Positions 48,728 through 60,237 of a DNA stretch of 64,000 bases are shown here, in pieces (positions within the stretch are counted from its first letter, which is position 1; every line of letters starts with the position of its first letter). Source of the stretch: Conoideocrella luteorostrata (lineage: Eukaryota; Ascomycota; Sordariomycetes; Hypocreales; Clavicipitaceae). The notes below the pieces were generated by a model. It was not told the origin of the DNA, did not search any database, and worked only from the letters and a program-made list of their open reading frames with translations. Location: positions 1-64,000 of the forward strand of contig JASWJB010000253.1 in the NCBI GenBank assembly GCA_032433595.1, given 5' to 3'. The translations under genes were made by a program, and so were the position numbers.

Positions 48728-50320
48728 TCACTGTCCCTCGACCAGCTTGAGAAGGCCTTCCAGATTGATGCTCTTGGGGCGCTCAATGGGCAGACCCAGT
48801 GCACGATCCCAGATCAGCTGAGCAAGGGGGCCAAGGCCGCGAGAAACTCCAAAGGTGGCCGTGTAGTACAGGGTCTCGTGGAATCCGTAATGGTGGAAAA
48901 GAACACCGGAGCTGCTGTCGACGTTGGGGTAGGGGTTCTTGGTCTTGCCGTGCTTCTTGAGGACCTCGGGGGCGATACGGCTGTTCTTCTCGACTAGCTG
49001 GAAGACGGGGTCCTTGGCGATCTCAGGGCGGGCGGCAGCGTAGTCCATCAGAGCCTCGAAACGGGGATCGGGCTTGCGGAGGACGGCATGACCGTAACCG
49101 GGCACTACACGGCCGGAGTTAAGGGTCGACCACAGGTAGTCGTGGACGTCTTGCTCGGTGTAGCCGGCGGGGATGGCTTCCTTCATCTGGAGAATCCAGC
49201 GGAGAACCTCTTGCGCGGCGAGTCTGCAAATAGAAAGTCAGTATGCGGCATCCAAAGGGGGGGGGGGGGTGGGGGGGGGTAGCAAGCTTGATGCAGATGC
49301 CGGTGAGATTGACAAACTCACCCGTGAAGAGGGCCGGCCAGACCCTGGAGCCCAGCGCTGTAAGAAAGGAAAGGGTCGCTGAGAGCGCTACCGACGAGGT
49401 GGGTGGCGTGGGCAGAGACGTTGCCACCCTCGTGGTCACCGTGCAGAGCAAGGTACAGGCGAAGGAGATCCTGGAAATTCTCGTTCTGCTTGCCGCCCTT
49501 GCCGAGCATTGCGGCGAAGTTGTAGGACCAATCCTGCTCGAGGTCGACCTCAGCAGGCAGAGCACCACCACCACGGTAAGCGTTCTGGTAGATCTTGGCG
49601 GCAATGGTAGGCAGCTTGGCCAAGAGGGAAATGCAGTCGTCAAAGGTGGGCTCCCAGTAATCAGCCTTGTTGAGGCCGCTTTCGTAGGCCTTGGCGAACT
49701 TGGACTCGTAGTTGAGGGCTGAGACGGCCATGGCGAACTGGGTCATGGGGTGAAGATCCTTAGGGAAGTCGTCAAGCATTTTGGAGACGAATTGAGGGAT
49801 CTGAGCCTTCTCTGCGAGTTCGCGGGAGAAGAGGCGGATTTGGTTGGTCGAGGGGACCTGGCCGGTAAGGAGGAGCCAGAACATGGCCTCGGGGAGCATC
49901 TCAGTACCGGTCTTGCCCTTTGGCAGAACCTTTTGGCAGTCCTTGATGGTGCGGCCGTGGAAGCGAATACCCTCGTTGGCATCAAGGACTGATCCCTCCC
50001 AGACCATGGCCTTGAGGCCACGCATGCCGCCGAGAGTGTTCTCAACCTTGACCTCGCCAATGGTCTTGCTACCGTGAGCCTTGACCTTCTTGAGAAGCTC
50101 ACGCTTAGCGGGAATGACCTCCTTAAGGGTGGTCTTCAGGTCGGGTTCGGCAGTGGCATAGCCGCGGGCGCCCAAGAGGGCAGCTCGGGTGAGAGGCTGC
50201 GAGACAGTCAGATAAATTCGGCTCTAAGCTGTCCATGGTTTAGAAACATTGCAATTGATTCATATATCATACCTTTAGGGAGCCAAAAGCCCGTGTAGAG
50301 TTCCTTAGGTTAAGAGCCAT
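48728..50320 (-). CDS. mcsA: 2-methylcitrate synthase, mitochondrial (three exons)
   Basis: Encodes 472 residues from exons 50320-50273, 50196-49322 and 49223-48728. The first 16-residue exon plus the start of exon 2 form a mitochondrial presequence (Arg/Ser-rich, ending near ARGYATAEP). The citrate-synthase signature [13 protein letters not shown] is intact, as is [12 protein letters not shown]. The sequence [19 protein letters not shown], the [18 protein letters not shown] block and the [17 protein letters not shown] insert are, from family knowledge, those of fungal 2-methylcitrate synthases and not of the ordinary mitochondrial citrate synthase. It condenses propionyl-CoA with oxaloacetate (acetyl-CoA is also used). 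It is transcribed divergently from methylisocitrate lyase. Intron 2 carries C9-A-C13 on the sense strand. Separation from a paralogous citrate synthase rests on recalled sequences, so a tree would settle it. Confidence 0.88.
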
Positions 50321-51254
50321 TGCTACCGGCTAGTGGTTCGGCTATGCGATTGCGGCGGCGCAGGCGGAATTCGGATCGTGGGGTAAGATCTGAAGATGCA
50401 GTCCACGTCAATTGACATTTCCCACGGTGGAAGTCGATCGCGGGCGGGTACTTACAATTCAGTCAAAGGATTTCGGCAGTCACCGCAAGTCACTGCAGCT
50501 GTGGAAGAGAGGAAGGAAATAGAATGACGAGGTACGGAGTATGGACGAGAGAATAAAAAAAAAAGATTTGGCAGTGTAACGTAGTGGGAGGCATGCGGCA
50601 AGCATATGCGGTCAACACCATCGCAGCTGTTCTCGGCATAACTTTTGGGGCCTGTGCCACGTAACTTGCTGGAGGCGCACGCTGCAGACACAACCCGCAG
50701 GACGACCTTCCCCGCCAGCCACGAGCCAGTGCACAGGTGGGATGTTCAGGACAGCCGAGGAAAGCCGCGGAAGCCCGGTCCAGCGGTTCAATCCAGAGAC
50801 ATTAATTGGCCAATCAGATGTCTAGCATGCTTGACCCCGTCCGTCTTTGGCGTATTTGGCGGGAGTTTTTGGGCAAAGCCCCTCAACAAGACGTTTGCCC
50901 CAACTTTCCCCGTAGTAACTGCACGAAAACCACGGTGACGTCTGGTGGGCCTTGAACCGGCAAGCCGGGGATACATTGTTTGCCTGCCCACCACTTGAGC
51001 CAAGCCGCTCCATGCGTGATAGCCGGCCCGAACTGTGCTCGGCTTTGCGTGTGCACCAGCTCGGTTTCGCCCGCAACCCGAGCTGTTCCTAGCTTTATTA
51101 CAGCCTCATCATCGTCAACCACTTATTCTGACGCAGTTTGTAATTGTTGCTTGCTCTTCTGGACCTGCACGTGTCAGTACAACAGGTAGCTGGCCCCTTC
51201 AACTCCAGCCCACCAGCAACCCGCACGAACCGCCGCACATATATCATCGTCGCG
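50321..51254. promoter_or_regulatory. Bidirectional promoter of the methylcitrate-cycle gene pair
   Basis: This 934-bp interval separates the start codons of mcsA (leftward) and mclA (rightward). Near its centre (50805-50814) is the palindrome ATTGGCCAAT, which presents a CCAAT box on both strands. CCGAGG, the core reported for Aspergillus FarA/FarB fatty-acid regulators, lies at 50755-50760. One exact TACGGAGTA word lies at 50533. On the minus strand at 51002-50948 are tRNA-type A-box and B-box sequences. CT-rich leaders lie at both ends. A shared regulatory region is an inference from spacing and function. Confidence 0.65.
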
Positions 51255-53130
51255 ATGATGCGCAGAGTGGCGGCCGGAGCCTCCAGGCGCATATTGCCCA
51301 CGACGACTGCCCGAACAGCCCTGCCGCGCTCGACAGCTTTGCGTGCCATCTCCACGACATCCAAGACGGCAGCTCCCGCTATGAATCCCTACTCTCACGC
51401 CATCCCGGCCGCCGACTCGTTCCAGCTGCTACCCGAGTCGCAAAAGGCTGGCGAGGCTGAGGATGCTCTGTACGAAGCCCAAATTAAAGAAGTCGAAGCC
51501 TGGTGGTCCTCTCCTCGATACTCTGGCATCAAGCGCCCATATAGCGCCGTTGATGTCGTCACCAAGCGAGGCACCCAGAAGATCTCGTACCCAAGCTCCG
51601 TCATGGCTTCCAAGCTTTTCAACCTTATCCAAGAGCGCCAGTCCAAGGGCGAACCGATCCACACAAGTAAGTGAACGAGAAGAGGAAGTCATGGACTGTG
51701 CACCACGGCGCAACTGTAGGCTGACCAGCAGCATAGTGGGAGCTGTTGATCCCATCCAGATGACCCAGCAAGCTCCTCACCAGGAGGTTCTGTACATTTC
51801 TGGTTGGGCTTGCTCGTCTCTGCTCACCACGACGAACGAAGTGTCTCCCGATTTTGGAGACTATCCGTACAACACCGTCCCCAACCAGGTCCAGCGACTT
51901 GCCAAGGCCCAGAATATGCACGATCGCAAGCAGTGGGATGCTCGTCGCAAGATGACTGCCGAAGAGCGTGCCAAGACACCATACACCGACTACCTGCGCC
52001 CTATCATCGCCGACGGTGATACTGGCCACGGCGGTCTGTCTGCTGTCGTGAAGCTGGCAAAGCTGTTTGCTGAGAACGGCGCCGCAGCCGTGCACTTTGA
52101 GGACCAGCTACATGGCGGCAAAAAGTGCGGTCACCTTGCTGGCAAGGTCATTGTCCCTACAGGCGAGCATATCAACCGACTCACCGCCGCGCGATTCCAG
52201 TGGGATGTCATGGGCTGCGAGAACTTGGTCATTGCCCGGACCGATTCCGAGTCTGGTAAGCTGCTCTCCTCGGCCATCGACGTCCGCGACCACGAGTTCA
52301 TCCTCGGTGTTGCCGATGCTTCCATTGCGCCACTGGCGGAGACTATCCAGGCCATGGAGGCCAAGGGAGCCAGCGGCCCGCAGATCGACGCCTTTGAAGC
52401 CAAATGGGTCAAAGAGACCAAGCTTGTCACATTTGACGACGCTGCCGTCGCTCACATGGAAAAAGAAGGTGTCAGCCAGGACAAGATCTCCGAATACTTG
52501 GATGCCACGGCCAAAGACCGCAACATGGGCATCACCCGCCGCCGTGCATTGGCAGCCCACTACTCCAAGACTCCCGTCTACTTCAACTGGGATGTTCCTC
52601 GTACTCGCGATGGGTACTACCACTTCCGCGCCGGCATGCAGGCTGCCACGAAGCGTGCCCTGGCGTTCGCCCCTTATGCTGACCTTCTTTGGGTTGAGAC
52701 AGGTGACCCCAACGTCGAGGTTGCCGCCAAGCTCGGCCGCGCTGTGAGGGAAGAGTTCCCCAACAAGGGCCTAGTCTACAACCTGTCCCCGTCGTTCAAC
52801 TGGATGGCACACGGCTTCACGCCCGAGACCCTCAAGTCCTTCATCTGGGACATTGCCAAGGAGGGATTCGTCCTGCAGCTGGTGTCTCTGGCTGGTCTGC
52901 ATTCAACAGCCACCATCTCGTGCGAACTGGCGCGCAATTTCAAGACGGACGGCATGAAGGCGTACGTTGAGCTGGTGCAGCGACGAGAGAAGGAGCTTGG
53001 ATGTGATGTGTTGACGCACCAGAAGTGGAGTGGAGCCAGCTATATGGATGGAGTCCTGGGAGCTATTCAGAGCGGCAGCTCCAGTAGTAGGAGTATGGGC
53101 GATGGCAACACCGAGGGACAGTTTAACTAG
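51255..53130 (+). CDS. mclA: 2-methylisocitrate lyase, mitochondrial (two exons)
   Basis: Encodes 601 residues from exons 51255-51666 and 51737-53130. The first 45 residues (MMRRVAAGASRR..TALRAISTTSK) are an Arg/Ser/Thr mitochondrial presequence. The lyase signature KKCGHL lies at 266-271, with the Mg-binding ADGDTGHGG block before it and NLSPSFNWMAHGF in the C-terminal half. The mitochondrial presequence and size separate it from peroxisomal isocitrate lyase. It splits 2-methylisocitrate into pyruvate and succinate, the last step of the methylcitrate cycle that removes propionyl-CoA. Its head-to-head pairing with a methylcitrate synthase supports this over an isocitrate lyase role. Of two adjacent ATGs (51255, 51258) the first is used here. 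The C-terminus is Ser/Gly-rich, with no SKL-like peroxisomal signal. Confidence 0.93.
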
Positions 53131-53306
53131 CTCAAGACGAATAGGGTCATGAGTTGATTCAATGGCAAGCATAGGTTGGAGTTGGTTTGGATCGAGATGT
53201 ATATACCATTATATAGAACAATGAACAAATGTTACCAATCAGACTCTTCCTCATAAGCTTCCTGTGCTGTAGAGGTGGCCAACATCATGTTAACACTTTA
53301 CACCCC

Positions 53307-53316
53307 CATCATCATC

Positions 53317-53347
<31 letters not shown>
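53307..53347. repeat. (ATC)n microsatellite
   Basis: Nearly perfect ATC/CAT trinucleotide run, with one TTC interruption, in the short spacer between mclA and the convergent dehydrogenase gene. Confidence 0.95.
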
Positions 53348-53411
53348 GCGACTTGATATTAGTATATGTTTTTTTGCTACATCAGGAATTTATCATTACA
53401 CCCCAATACCC

Positions 53412-54462
53412 TTACTCCAATGAATCCTTGGAAGCATTATTCACCGGCGCAGGCGCAGCAGGGCCCTCCGGTGTAACATACGCCTTGGTCATGCCGCCAT
53501 CGACCACGAAATCATGGCCATTCACAAAGCTCGACTCATCACTCGCCAAGAACACAACAGCATGCGCCTGCTCGACAGCCTCTCCGAACCGACCGGTGGG
53601 GAAGTGAACCGTCCTTCTGTGCCTCTTGGCCTGGTCATCGCCTAACCAGTCCTGCAAGAGGGGAGTATTCAACGGCGCAGGACACAGGCTGTTGAATCTG
53701 AAGCCCTCGCGAGCATGCACGATAGCCAGTTCACGCGTCAAGGCCAGGACGGCACCCTTGGAAGCAGTATAGGCTAGCTGGGGGGTGGCAGCGCCAACGA
53801 GGGCCACCATGGAGGCAGTGTTGATGATGGAACCCTTGGTCTTCTTGTTGCGGCGGAGAGCGAGGACGGCGTGCTTGCAGCCGAACCAGACTCCCTTGAC
53901 GTTGATGCTCTGGGTGAGGTCCCAGATGTCTTCGGGGGTGTTGACGGCGTCGTCGTCCTTGGCGTGCATGATGCCGGCGTTGTTGAAGATGATGTCGAGG
54001 CCGCCCCAGGGGTCGAGGGCTTCGACGAGAGACTGGATCTCGGATTCTTTGGAGACATCGCATTTCTGGGGCGGGATCGTTAGCACAGATCTGATTGACT
54101 CTGACGGGAATAATTGTGCGTTTTTTTTTTTTTTTTTTTGTTGCGGAAAGAAATACCTTGGTTTCGATCTTGCCTGCAGATGGTACCAACTGCTTCACCT
54201 TGGCGAGGGCCTTCTCGAGCGCCGGCTCGGAGATATCCGCCATGAGAACATTAGCACCCTCCCTGGCGAACAGGATGGTGGTTTCGAGGCCAATGCCACT
54301 GCCCAAAAAAATAAAAAAAATAAAAAGGTTAACTGGTGATCAAACAAACAATGACACTCTAAAGTGTTATCGGTGACGTGGTTGGTGGGGGCGGGAGCTT
54401 ATCCAGACAACATACCCAGCAGCACCGGTAATGATGGCGTTTTTACCAGCAAGACGACCCAT
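53412..54462 (-). CDS. Classical short-chain dehydrogenase/reductase (three exons)
   Basis: Encodes 280 residues from exons 54462-54416, 54298-54157 and 54065-53412. Motifs: cofactor TGAAGGIG at 12-19, the acidic residue in ADISEP at the end of beta-2 (suggesting NAD rather than NADP), NNAG at 91-94, Ser148 with Tyr162/Lys166 (YTASK), and the C-terminal FVNGHDFVVDGG block. It is a soluble oxidoreductase of the classical 250-280-residue type; substrate unknown. It converges with mclA, the stops being 281 bp apart, and no link to the methylcitrate cycle is shown. Both introns contain long homopolymers (T19 on the plus strand at 54121-54139, an AT-rich run in the first), so intron lengths may vary between assemblies. 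Confidence 0.9.
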
Positions 54463-56547
54463 TGTGATGTATTATGCGGAAGATCAAAGAGTATTAATTG
54501 GACGTGTTCAAGAAGACCCAGCAGGAATTTAGCAAAAGAAGGAGAGAAAAAGAATGGGAGGACCAGAGCCGAGCTGAAAGTTATTAGTAGTTTCGCACGT
54601 CGGTCGAAAAACGATGGAGACACGAGGAGGGGCAGTCGACTCGTTCAGGAGGGAGCTCTAGTGGGGGAGGGGGTTGGATGGACAGCGATTGACACTTTTC
54701 AAGATGGCGGGGTCAAGTGATAAGATACCGCAGTCTCCGTCTGCGCCCGCCAAGAGCACGGACAAACATTGGTCAATCAAAGATGGACAACAGCAGCACA
54801 AAAGGGAGAGTGCATGCGCGGCTCCCAATGGCATTGGTGGATGTGAGACACGCGGTGCGCCAGTGACGCCTTGAAATCTGACACCAGCAAATTGGTGAAC
54901 ATATTACTTGAGAAATTGGAGATTGGTGTTGCCAATTACGTCTGGATCTGGACCTGGCGCGATGGCCGTTTCTAGAATCGCTGGAGGAAATAGGTGGCAG
55001 TGGACCGCGCTCCCGAGAACGGCGCAATAGTTAACCAACCAGCTAGTTACCAAGAACGTACGGAGTAAATAGTGAACTAACCAACCGATGAGAACACTCC
55101 GACTAGCTTGGCGTTGCTGCTGGTGATGCATGCCGATAGCCGGACCAGAGGATGGACGTGGCAGCTGGCTATCTACGTTACGATGGCCATGCCGCACTTC
55201 GTATTTACTATCTATCGTATTGTCAAGCATTAGACGGCGCACGGATTAACTGCGATGCTCGTACGAGGTACAACAGACCGCAAAGTGCTCCGTAACCAGG
55301 GTGCTCTCTGCCGGTAGACAGCTCCTGCTCGGTGCGCGCCATCAGCCGCGCTCCGCGGTCTCGAACCGACTCCATCTGCCACGAACGGTGTCTCAGCATG
55401 CTGCCAACTCTCGCAACACTTGCTCCTCTTACTCCCAGACGGGATGCCGGGTGTCTAACAGACGAGTGAGTCTCTACTCCGCGCTGTACCCTGAGAAATG
55501 CACCCATCTGGAGCTTTGAGCAGCAAGAACACCGTGCCCACTATAGCTGTTGCGGCGGGCGGACCCAGGATTATGCGGCTGAGTACCGTGGTACTTTATG
55601 GTCCAATTATAGCAGGCACAGGGTCTCGATTCGACGAACAGGACGCCTGATATACCCGGATATTCCAGCATAGATGGATTATTAGAGCGTTTAAGAGACG
55701 AACTATGGGGTTTTTACAGCCATTGAAGCGTTGTGGGAGCTATGATATCTTAGCCGCGCTGTGACGTGCTGCTTTGGTCGAAGTACACAATACAGAACCC
55801 AAGATGTCACCATCCCCTGCTGCCGTAGGAACTCGAGACTGATAATTACTCGGATCGTCTATCCCATGAAGATGATTTAAAGAAGTAATAATAACACATA
55901 TGTCGCGCGGCTTCATACGCCTGTTCTGTAACGCATGATTGCGTTCAAAAAAGCCAGGGCGGCCCGCTGATCATCAGGCCTGCATGCAACACTTATCGAC
56001 ATCGTCAAAGTCCCCACGATCTGAACTCTTGATGCGCAGCCAAGCCATGAGCCGCGCTAAAAAGGACCGGAAACGCCACCTGATTGCCCGCCGCCCACAC
56101 CACACGGCACAGATAGCCTGGAGGGATGACGATGCTCTGCTTCCCAACCTCTGTGCTATCCAGCCCCAGGCCTTTTATCTCTGGCCGCATGCTTATTTCC
56201 TGACCCCCCCAAAGCTTCCGGATGCTAGACTCGACACTTTAGCTCTTCCGCGCGGTTTAAACTCGACAACGTGCGCACGCCATCGCTCGATTTCGTCCAG
56301 CTACAAACTCCGAATAGCTCTCCGCTGTATCTCTGTGCTCTCCACAGCTTCAACCCCAGACTCTGACTGAGCCTTGGTTCCAGCGCGGCGTGTGAGCTAT
56401 TTCGTATGCTGACCCAGAGCGTACTTTATTAGACTCCCGCCTATCCTTCTACATCCCCTCGTCCCAATCCTCCATAAAGCTTCTTTTTCTTCCGCAAAAG
56501 TCAAATCTCCAGCTATTTCCACCGTGCCACCAACTACCTCCGCCAAC
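54463..56547. other. Intergenic, no gene seen
   Basis: Divergent promoter region between the dehydrogenase and the glutamine-synthetase-like gene. One exact TACGGAGTA word at 55059. The frame at 55939-56370 is unsupported. The last 150 bp are CT-rich leader. Confidence 0.55.
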
Positions 56548-58158
56548 ATGTCGTCCTCGGGGGTCACGCCGTCCTCCCTCGCGGAGCTCCTCTCCTCAGA
56601 CAACTGCGTCAAGCTCGCGGGAGTCGACGTCGACGGCATCCTCCGCGGCAAGCTCGTCTCAAAAAAGAAGTTCCTGTCCATTGCTGAGGCCGGCTTCGGC
56701 TTCTGCTCCGTCATCTTCGGCTGGGACATGCACGACCAGACCTACCTCAAGGAGCTGAAGGTGTCCAACGCCGAAAATGGCTATCGCGATATGCTCGCCA
56801 TCCCGGACCTGTCCTCGTTCCGCCGCATCCCCTGGGAGAATAACGTGCCCTTCTTTCTTGTGGATTTCTTTGACCCGGAGACCAAGAAGCCCATTGCGCC
56901 GTGCTCGAGGGGCCTGCTGAGGACGCAGTTGGGAAAGGTGCAAGAAAAGGGCTATGAAGCTATGGCTGGTGGTAAGCAAGCAACCGCCCGCCCGACCGGC
57001 CTCTTGCCCTTGAAATACCACACATACAGCTACCTGCACACATGATGTCTAACCCTCGAGCAGCCGAATACGAATTCTACACGTTCCGCACCCCAGACTC
57101 CTCCTCCGCCTCCCCGGCGTCCTTTCTCCAGCAGAACCCGCCTTCGCAGCTGCCCTCCCTCACAGAAGGCATGTTCGGCTACAGCCTCAACCGGCCCGTC
57201 CACAACAAAGACTGGTACTACGACGTGTACGATACGTGCGCCAAATTCCACTGCGACATTGAGGGCTGGCACACTGAGTCCGGCCCTGGCGTCTACGAGG
57301 CGGCCCTCGAATTCGGCGAGGTGTCTCAAATGGCCGACCGGGCCAGCCTGTTCAAGTACGTGGTCAAGAGCGTGGGCGTCAACCACGGCATTACGCCGTG
57401 CTTCATGGCCAAGCCGAAACAGGGCCTGCCAGGAAACAGCGGCCACATGCACATCTCCATCGTGGACAAGGATGGCAAGAATCTCTTCGCGAGGGATAGC
57501 ATGGACGACGGTGCCAAGTGGACCGACATTGCCGGCTTGTCAGACCTGGGTCGTCATTTTCTGGCTGGCTTACTGGAGGGATTGCCTGATATCATGCCCA
57601 TGCTGGCACCGACTGTGAATTCGTATAAGCGGCTAGTCGAGAATTTCTGGGCCCCCGTGACCGTGTCTTGGGGTTTGGAGCATCGTGCTGCTTCGATCCG
57701 GCTCATTTCGCCGCCCACGTCCAAAGCTGGAGCTACGAGATTTGAGGTTCGCACGCCTGGCGCGGATTCAAATCCTCACCTGGTGCTGGCTGCCATTCTG
57801 GGCTGTGGATGGCGTGGTGTTGAGAAGAAACTCGAGATCCCATGCCCACCACTTGCCTTGGGCCAAGATACCGGCGGCTCCAACGACCTGGGAGAGCGGT
57901 TGGCCAAGAGCTTGAAGGAGGCTACCGCGCGGTTTATGCGAAGGGAGAGCGTTGCGCGTGAAATTTTTGGGGATGACTTTGTAGATCATTTTGGTGGCAC
58001 GAGAGAGAATGAAGTGCGATTGTTTGACGAAGCCGTAACGGATTGGTACGTTTTCTCTTGATTCACGACACACACACACACACACACACATCACCATGAC
58101 CCATCAATTACTAAGTCTGTCGTGCAGGGAAATGAAGCGCTACATAGAAACGGTGTAG
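56548..58158 (+). CDS. Glutamine synthetase-family enzyme (three exons)
   Basis: Encodes 478 residues from exons 56548-56971, 57064-58045 and 58128-58158. The N-terminal beta-grasp domain (about 20-125) is followed by the catalytic barrel: GAEYEFYTF (metal-binding Glu), GPGVYEAALEFG, NSGHMHISI (ATP/metal site) and the glutamate-binding ENFWAPVTVSWGLEHRAASI and RFEVRTPGADSNPHLVLAA blocks. The C-terminus is WEMKRYIETV, whose last 9 residues come from the small last exon. It is longer than the eukaryotic glutamine synthetase (about 360) and matches the bacterial GSI-type/FluG-C-terminal or gamma-glutamyl-amine ligase group, so it probably ligates glutamate to an amine other than ammonia, but the substrate is not shown. 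No signal peptide. Intron 2 contains a (CA)11 microsatellite. Confidence 0.9.
58069..58090. repeat. (CA)11 microsatellite in an intron
   Basis: Perfect CA run within intron 2 of the glutamine-synthetase-family gene. Confidence 0.95.
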
Positions 58159-58462
58159 CTGTAAAAGCTGCATGGCACCGACAAGAGGCCACGATACCCC
58201 ATTTTGGATTACGTGTGTATAGTGGGAAGGGAATGGATTGCGTTCATCTGTAAGTTGCATACCGTCACATTTTGCACTCAATACACTAACACATGGACAG
58301 TGGATACCTCGTGATGGCTAATCATCTATAGCCATGTATTATATATTATATATGTTTATTGGTCAAACGGGACTCGGAACTCGCTCTTATGCCAAAGTTT
58401 TGGTCTATGAATTAATGAATACTACAAAACATGCGCTGAGTTCGTGAATGGTGGCGGTGTGA
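58159..58462. other. Short intergenic spacer
   Basis: Converging 3' regions of the glutamine-synthetase-like gene and the methyltransferase. AT-rich at 58330-58360. No gene seen. Confidence 0.6.
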
Positions 58463-59524
58463 TTATGCTGGCTTCTTGGCGGTGATGACGCAGCTATACA
58501 CCTGGTTAGCTGGCCCGCCGACAAACAGTTGAGGCTCACTTACAACTTGATGAAATGCTTGTTTGCCGGATCCTTCAGTTTCTTCGACGATTCTAGCAGG
58601 ACGTTCTTGTTCGACATCATCCTGTGCAGCACTGTTGTCCTGGTCAGCCATTGTTCCCTATCGTAGCCATCTTGGCGAGTACCGCTTACTGTGTTCAATA
58701 ATTTCCGCCGCGATAGGGCTTTTGGCATCGCGACGTAACCTGGTCTGCTTCCAATCCCCACGAGATGCCAACGGCACCAGCTCAATCCGCCATTTCACTT
58801 CGCTGGCCCCTATCTCGTCCAGAAAATACTTCACTTTACGGTTAAGGTCAAATGCCACAACTTGTGAAATAGGTATTTCCCTCAAAGCTCGGCAAGGCTC
58901 TTCACGCTTCGCTTCATCTGGAACCTCATATCTCTGGGACGGGTCGAACGCAAATTGAACAAATTCCAGCTGTCCCTCGGGCCGAAGATGGGCAAAAGCT
59001 GAACCCAATCGAGTTTCCCAATCGAAATGTTCAAATCCCAGTAAGTCCCGGATGTATATGAAATCATACATACGGTTGCCAAAAAGCCTGTCCGGATGGG
59101 GGTCTTCAAAGAACACGTTTGGCGGCATTAAATACTGCTTACGTCGCATAAATTCAACTTCGAGACCAATACCAAAAACCCTAGCACCGGGACAGGCTTT
59201 TCCCATTTCACATACCCAACGGCCAGTCCCGGAACCGACGTCTAGAAAGTCAAATGGACCAATTCCAGCTCTTTCAGGGATATCAGATTCCGTGTACTTT
59301 TCATTAAGACACAACGCAATCAGCAAGTGGTGTAATTCTAGCATAACGGCCTGTCTGATAAAGGTAACATCTTGTAGTGGGTCATATACTGCGAGGCTAG
59401 TAACGCGGGGAGGGAGTCGATTTTGAAATGCAGGGATGGTACGACGTGGATCGTCTGACGAGCTGGATTCAGAGTACGAGCAGTCCTCAGAACGCGTTGC
59501 GTTATTATTGTTGAGCGTGGTCAT
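58463..59524 (-). CDS. LaeA-like SAM-dependent methyltransferase (three exons)
   Basis: Encodes 317 residues from exons 59524-58690, 58631-58544 and 58493-58463; both introns keep frame and join EIIEH-MLHRMMSNK and FIKF-CVITAKKPA. SAM motif I FLDVGSGTGRW lies at 93-103 and is followed by VFGIGLEVEF and a DFIYIRDLLG motif II-like strand. The C-terminus ends in the VITAKKP strand that closes this fold in fungal family members. The N-terminus is an Asn/Ser/Asp-rich low-complexity segment. This is the LaeA/TAM-type group common in filamentous fungi, whose members range from regulators of secondary metabolism to enzymes within clusters; identity with LaeA itself is not shown. The upstream in-frame GTG at 59530 is not used. 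The C-terminal exons are short and easily missed. Confidence 0.88.
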
Positions 59525-59662
59525 GTTCACGTTGAAGCAGTTGCTGAAAGGATATAGAGCAATTCAACTAGTTGTACCGCAAGTGAAGTTAGCAGCTATG
59601 CTAGTTTGCTTGCGCGGGGTGTCATACCTGTTGATGGATGTGCCAGTTGCTGTGGATGAACG

Positions 59663-59694
59663 GTGGATTGTGGATTGTGGATTGTGGATTGTGG
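59663..59694. repeat. (GTGGATT)4 tandem repeat
   Basis: Four perfect 7-bp units plus a partial, just upstream of the methyltransferase gene. Confidence 0.9.
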
Positions 59695-60237
59695 TTGTTT
59701 TTCTGGGTGGGCGTGGGATCGGAAGGAAGTGTCGATGAAAGCCATGGTCGCACTTGCAGAGAGGGATTTCTCTTCATCGATACCGCACAAAATGACTTTT
59801 AATAATGCAGTGAATTTGTAAGTTACGGTGAACACAGTTACGAGCGTAAGCACAAATCTGATTGTATATTGTTGCTATTTAATGTTATTGTTTATTATGC
59901 TGCCGCACAGTTTACGCCCAGCACTACACTCTGTCACACGCCGCCGCACGCTGCCACACAACGCAAATCCCCAAATTACTGTGAAATAGAGTCATTGGTC
60001 AGTGTTCTCCGGCAGGGCATAGTCAGCATCTGATGTGTGTTTTTCCATAATAAGATAAGTCCACAAGGGACAATATATATATATACCGTAAGTGAATAGG
60101 GGGAACATGAGAGCCCGAAAAGTCATCACTGACATTTGGAGGAGGGGAAGCAAAGTAAAAACGTTCTGAGAACTGAGGGAGTATAAGGCGAGGCAATGCA
60201 GCGAAAACCTGATGACTATGGCGAAGTTTAGGAAAGA

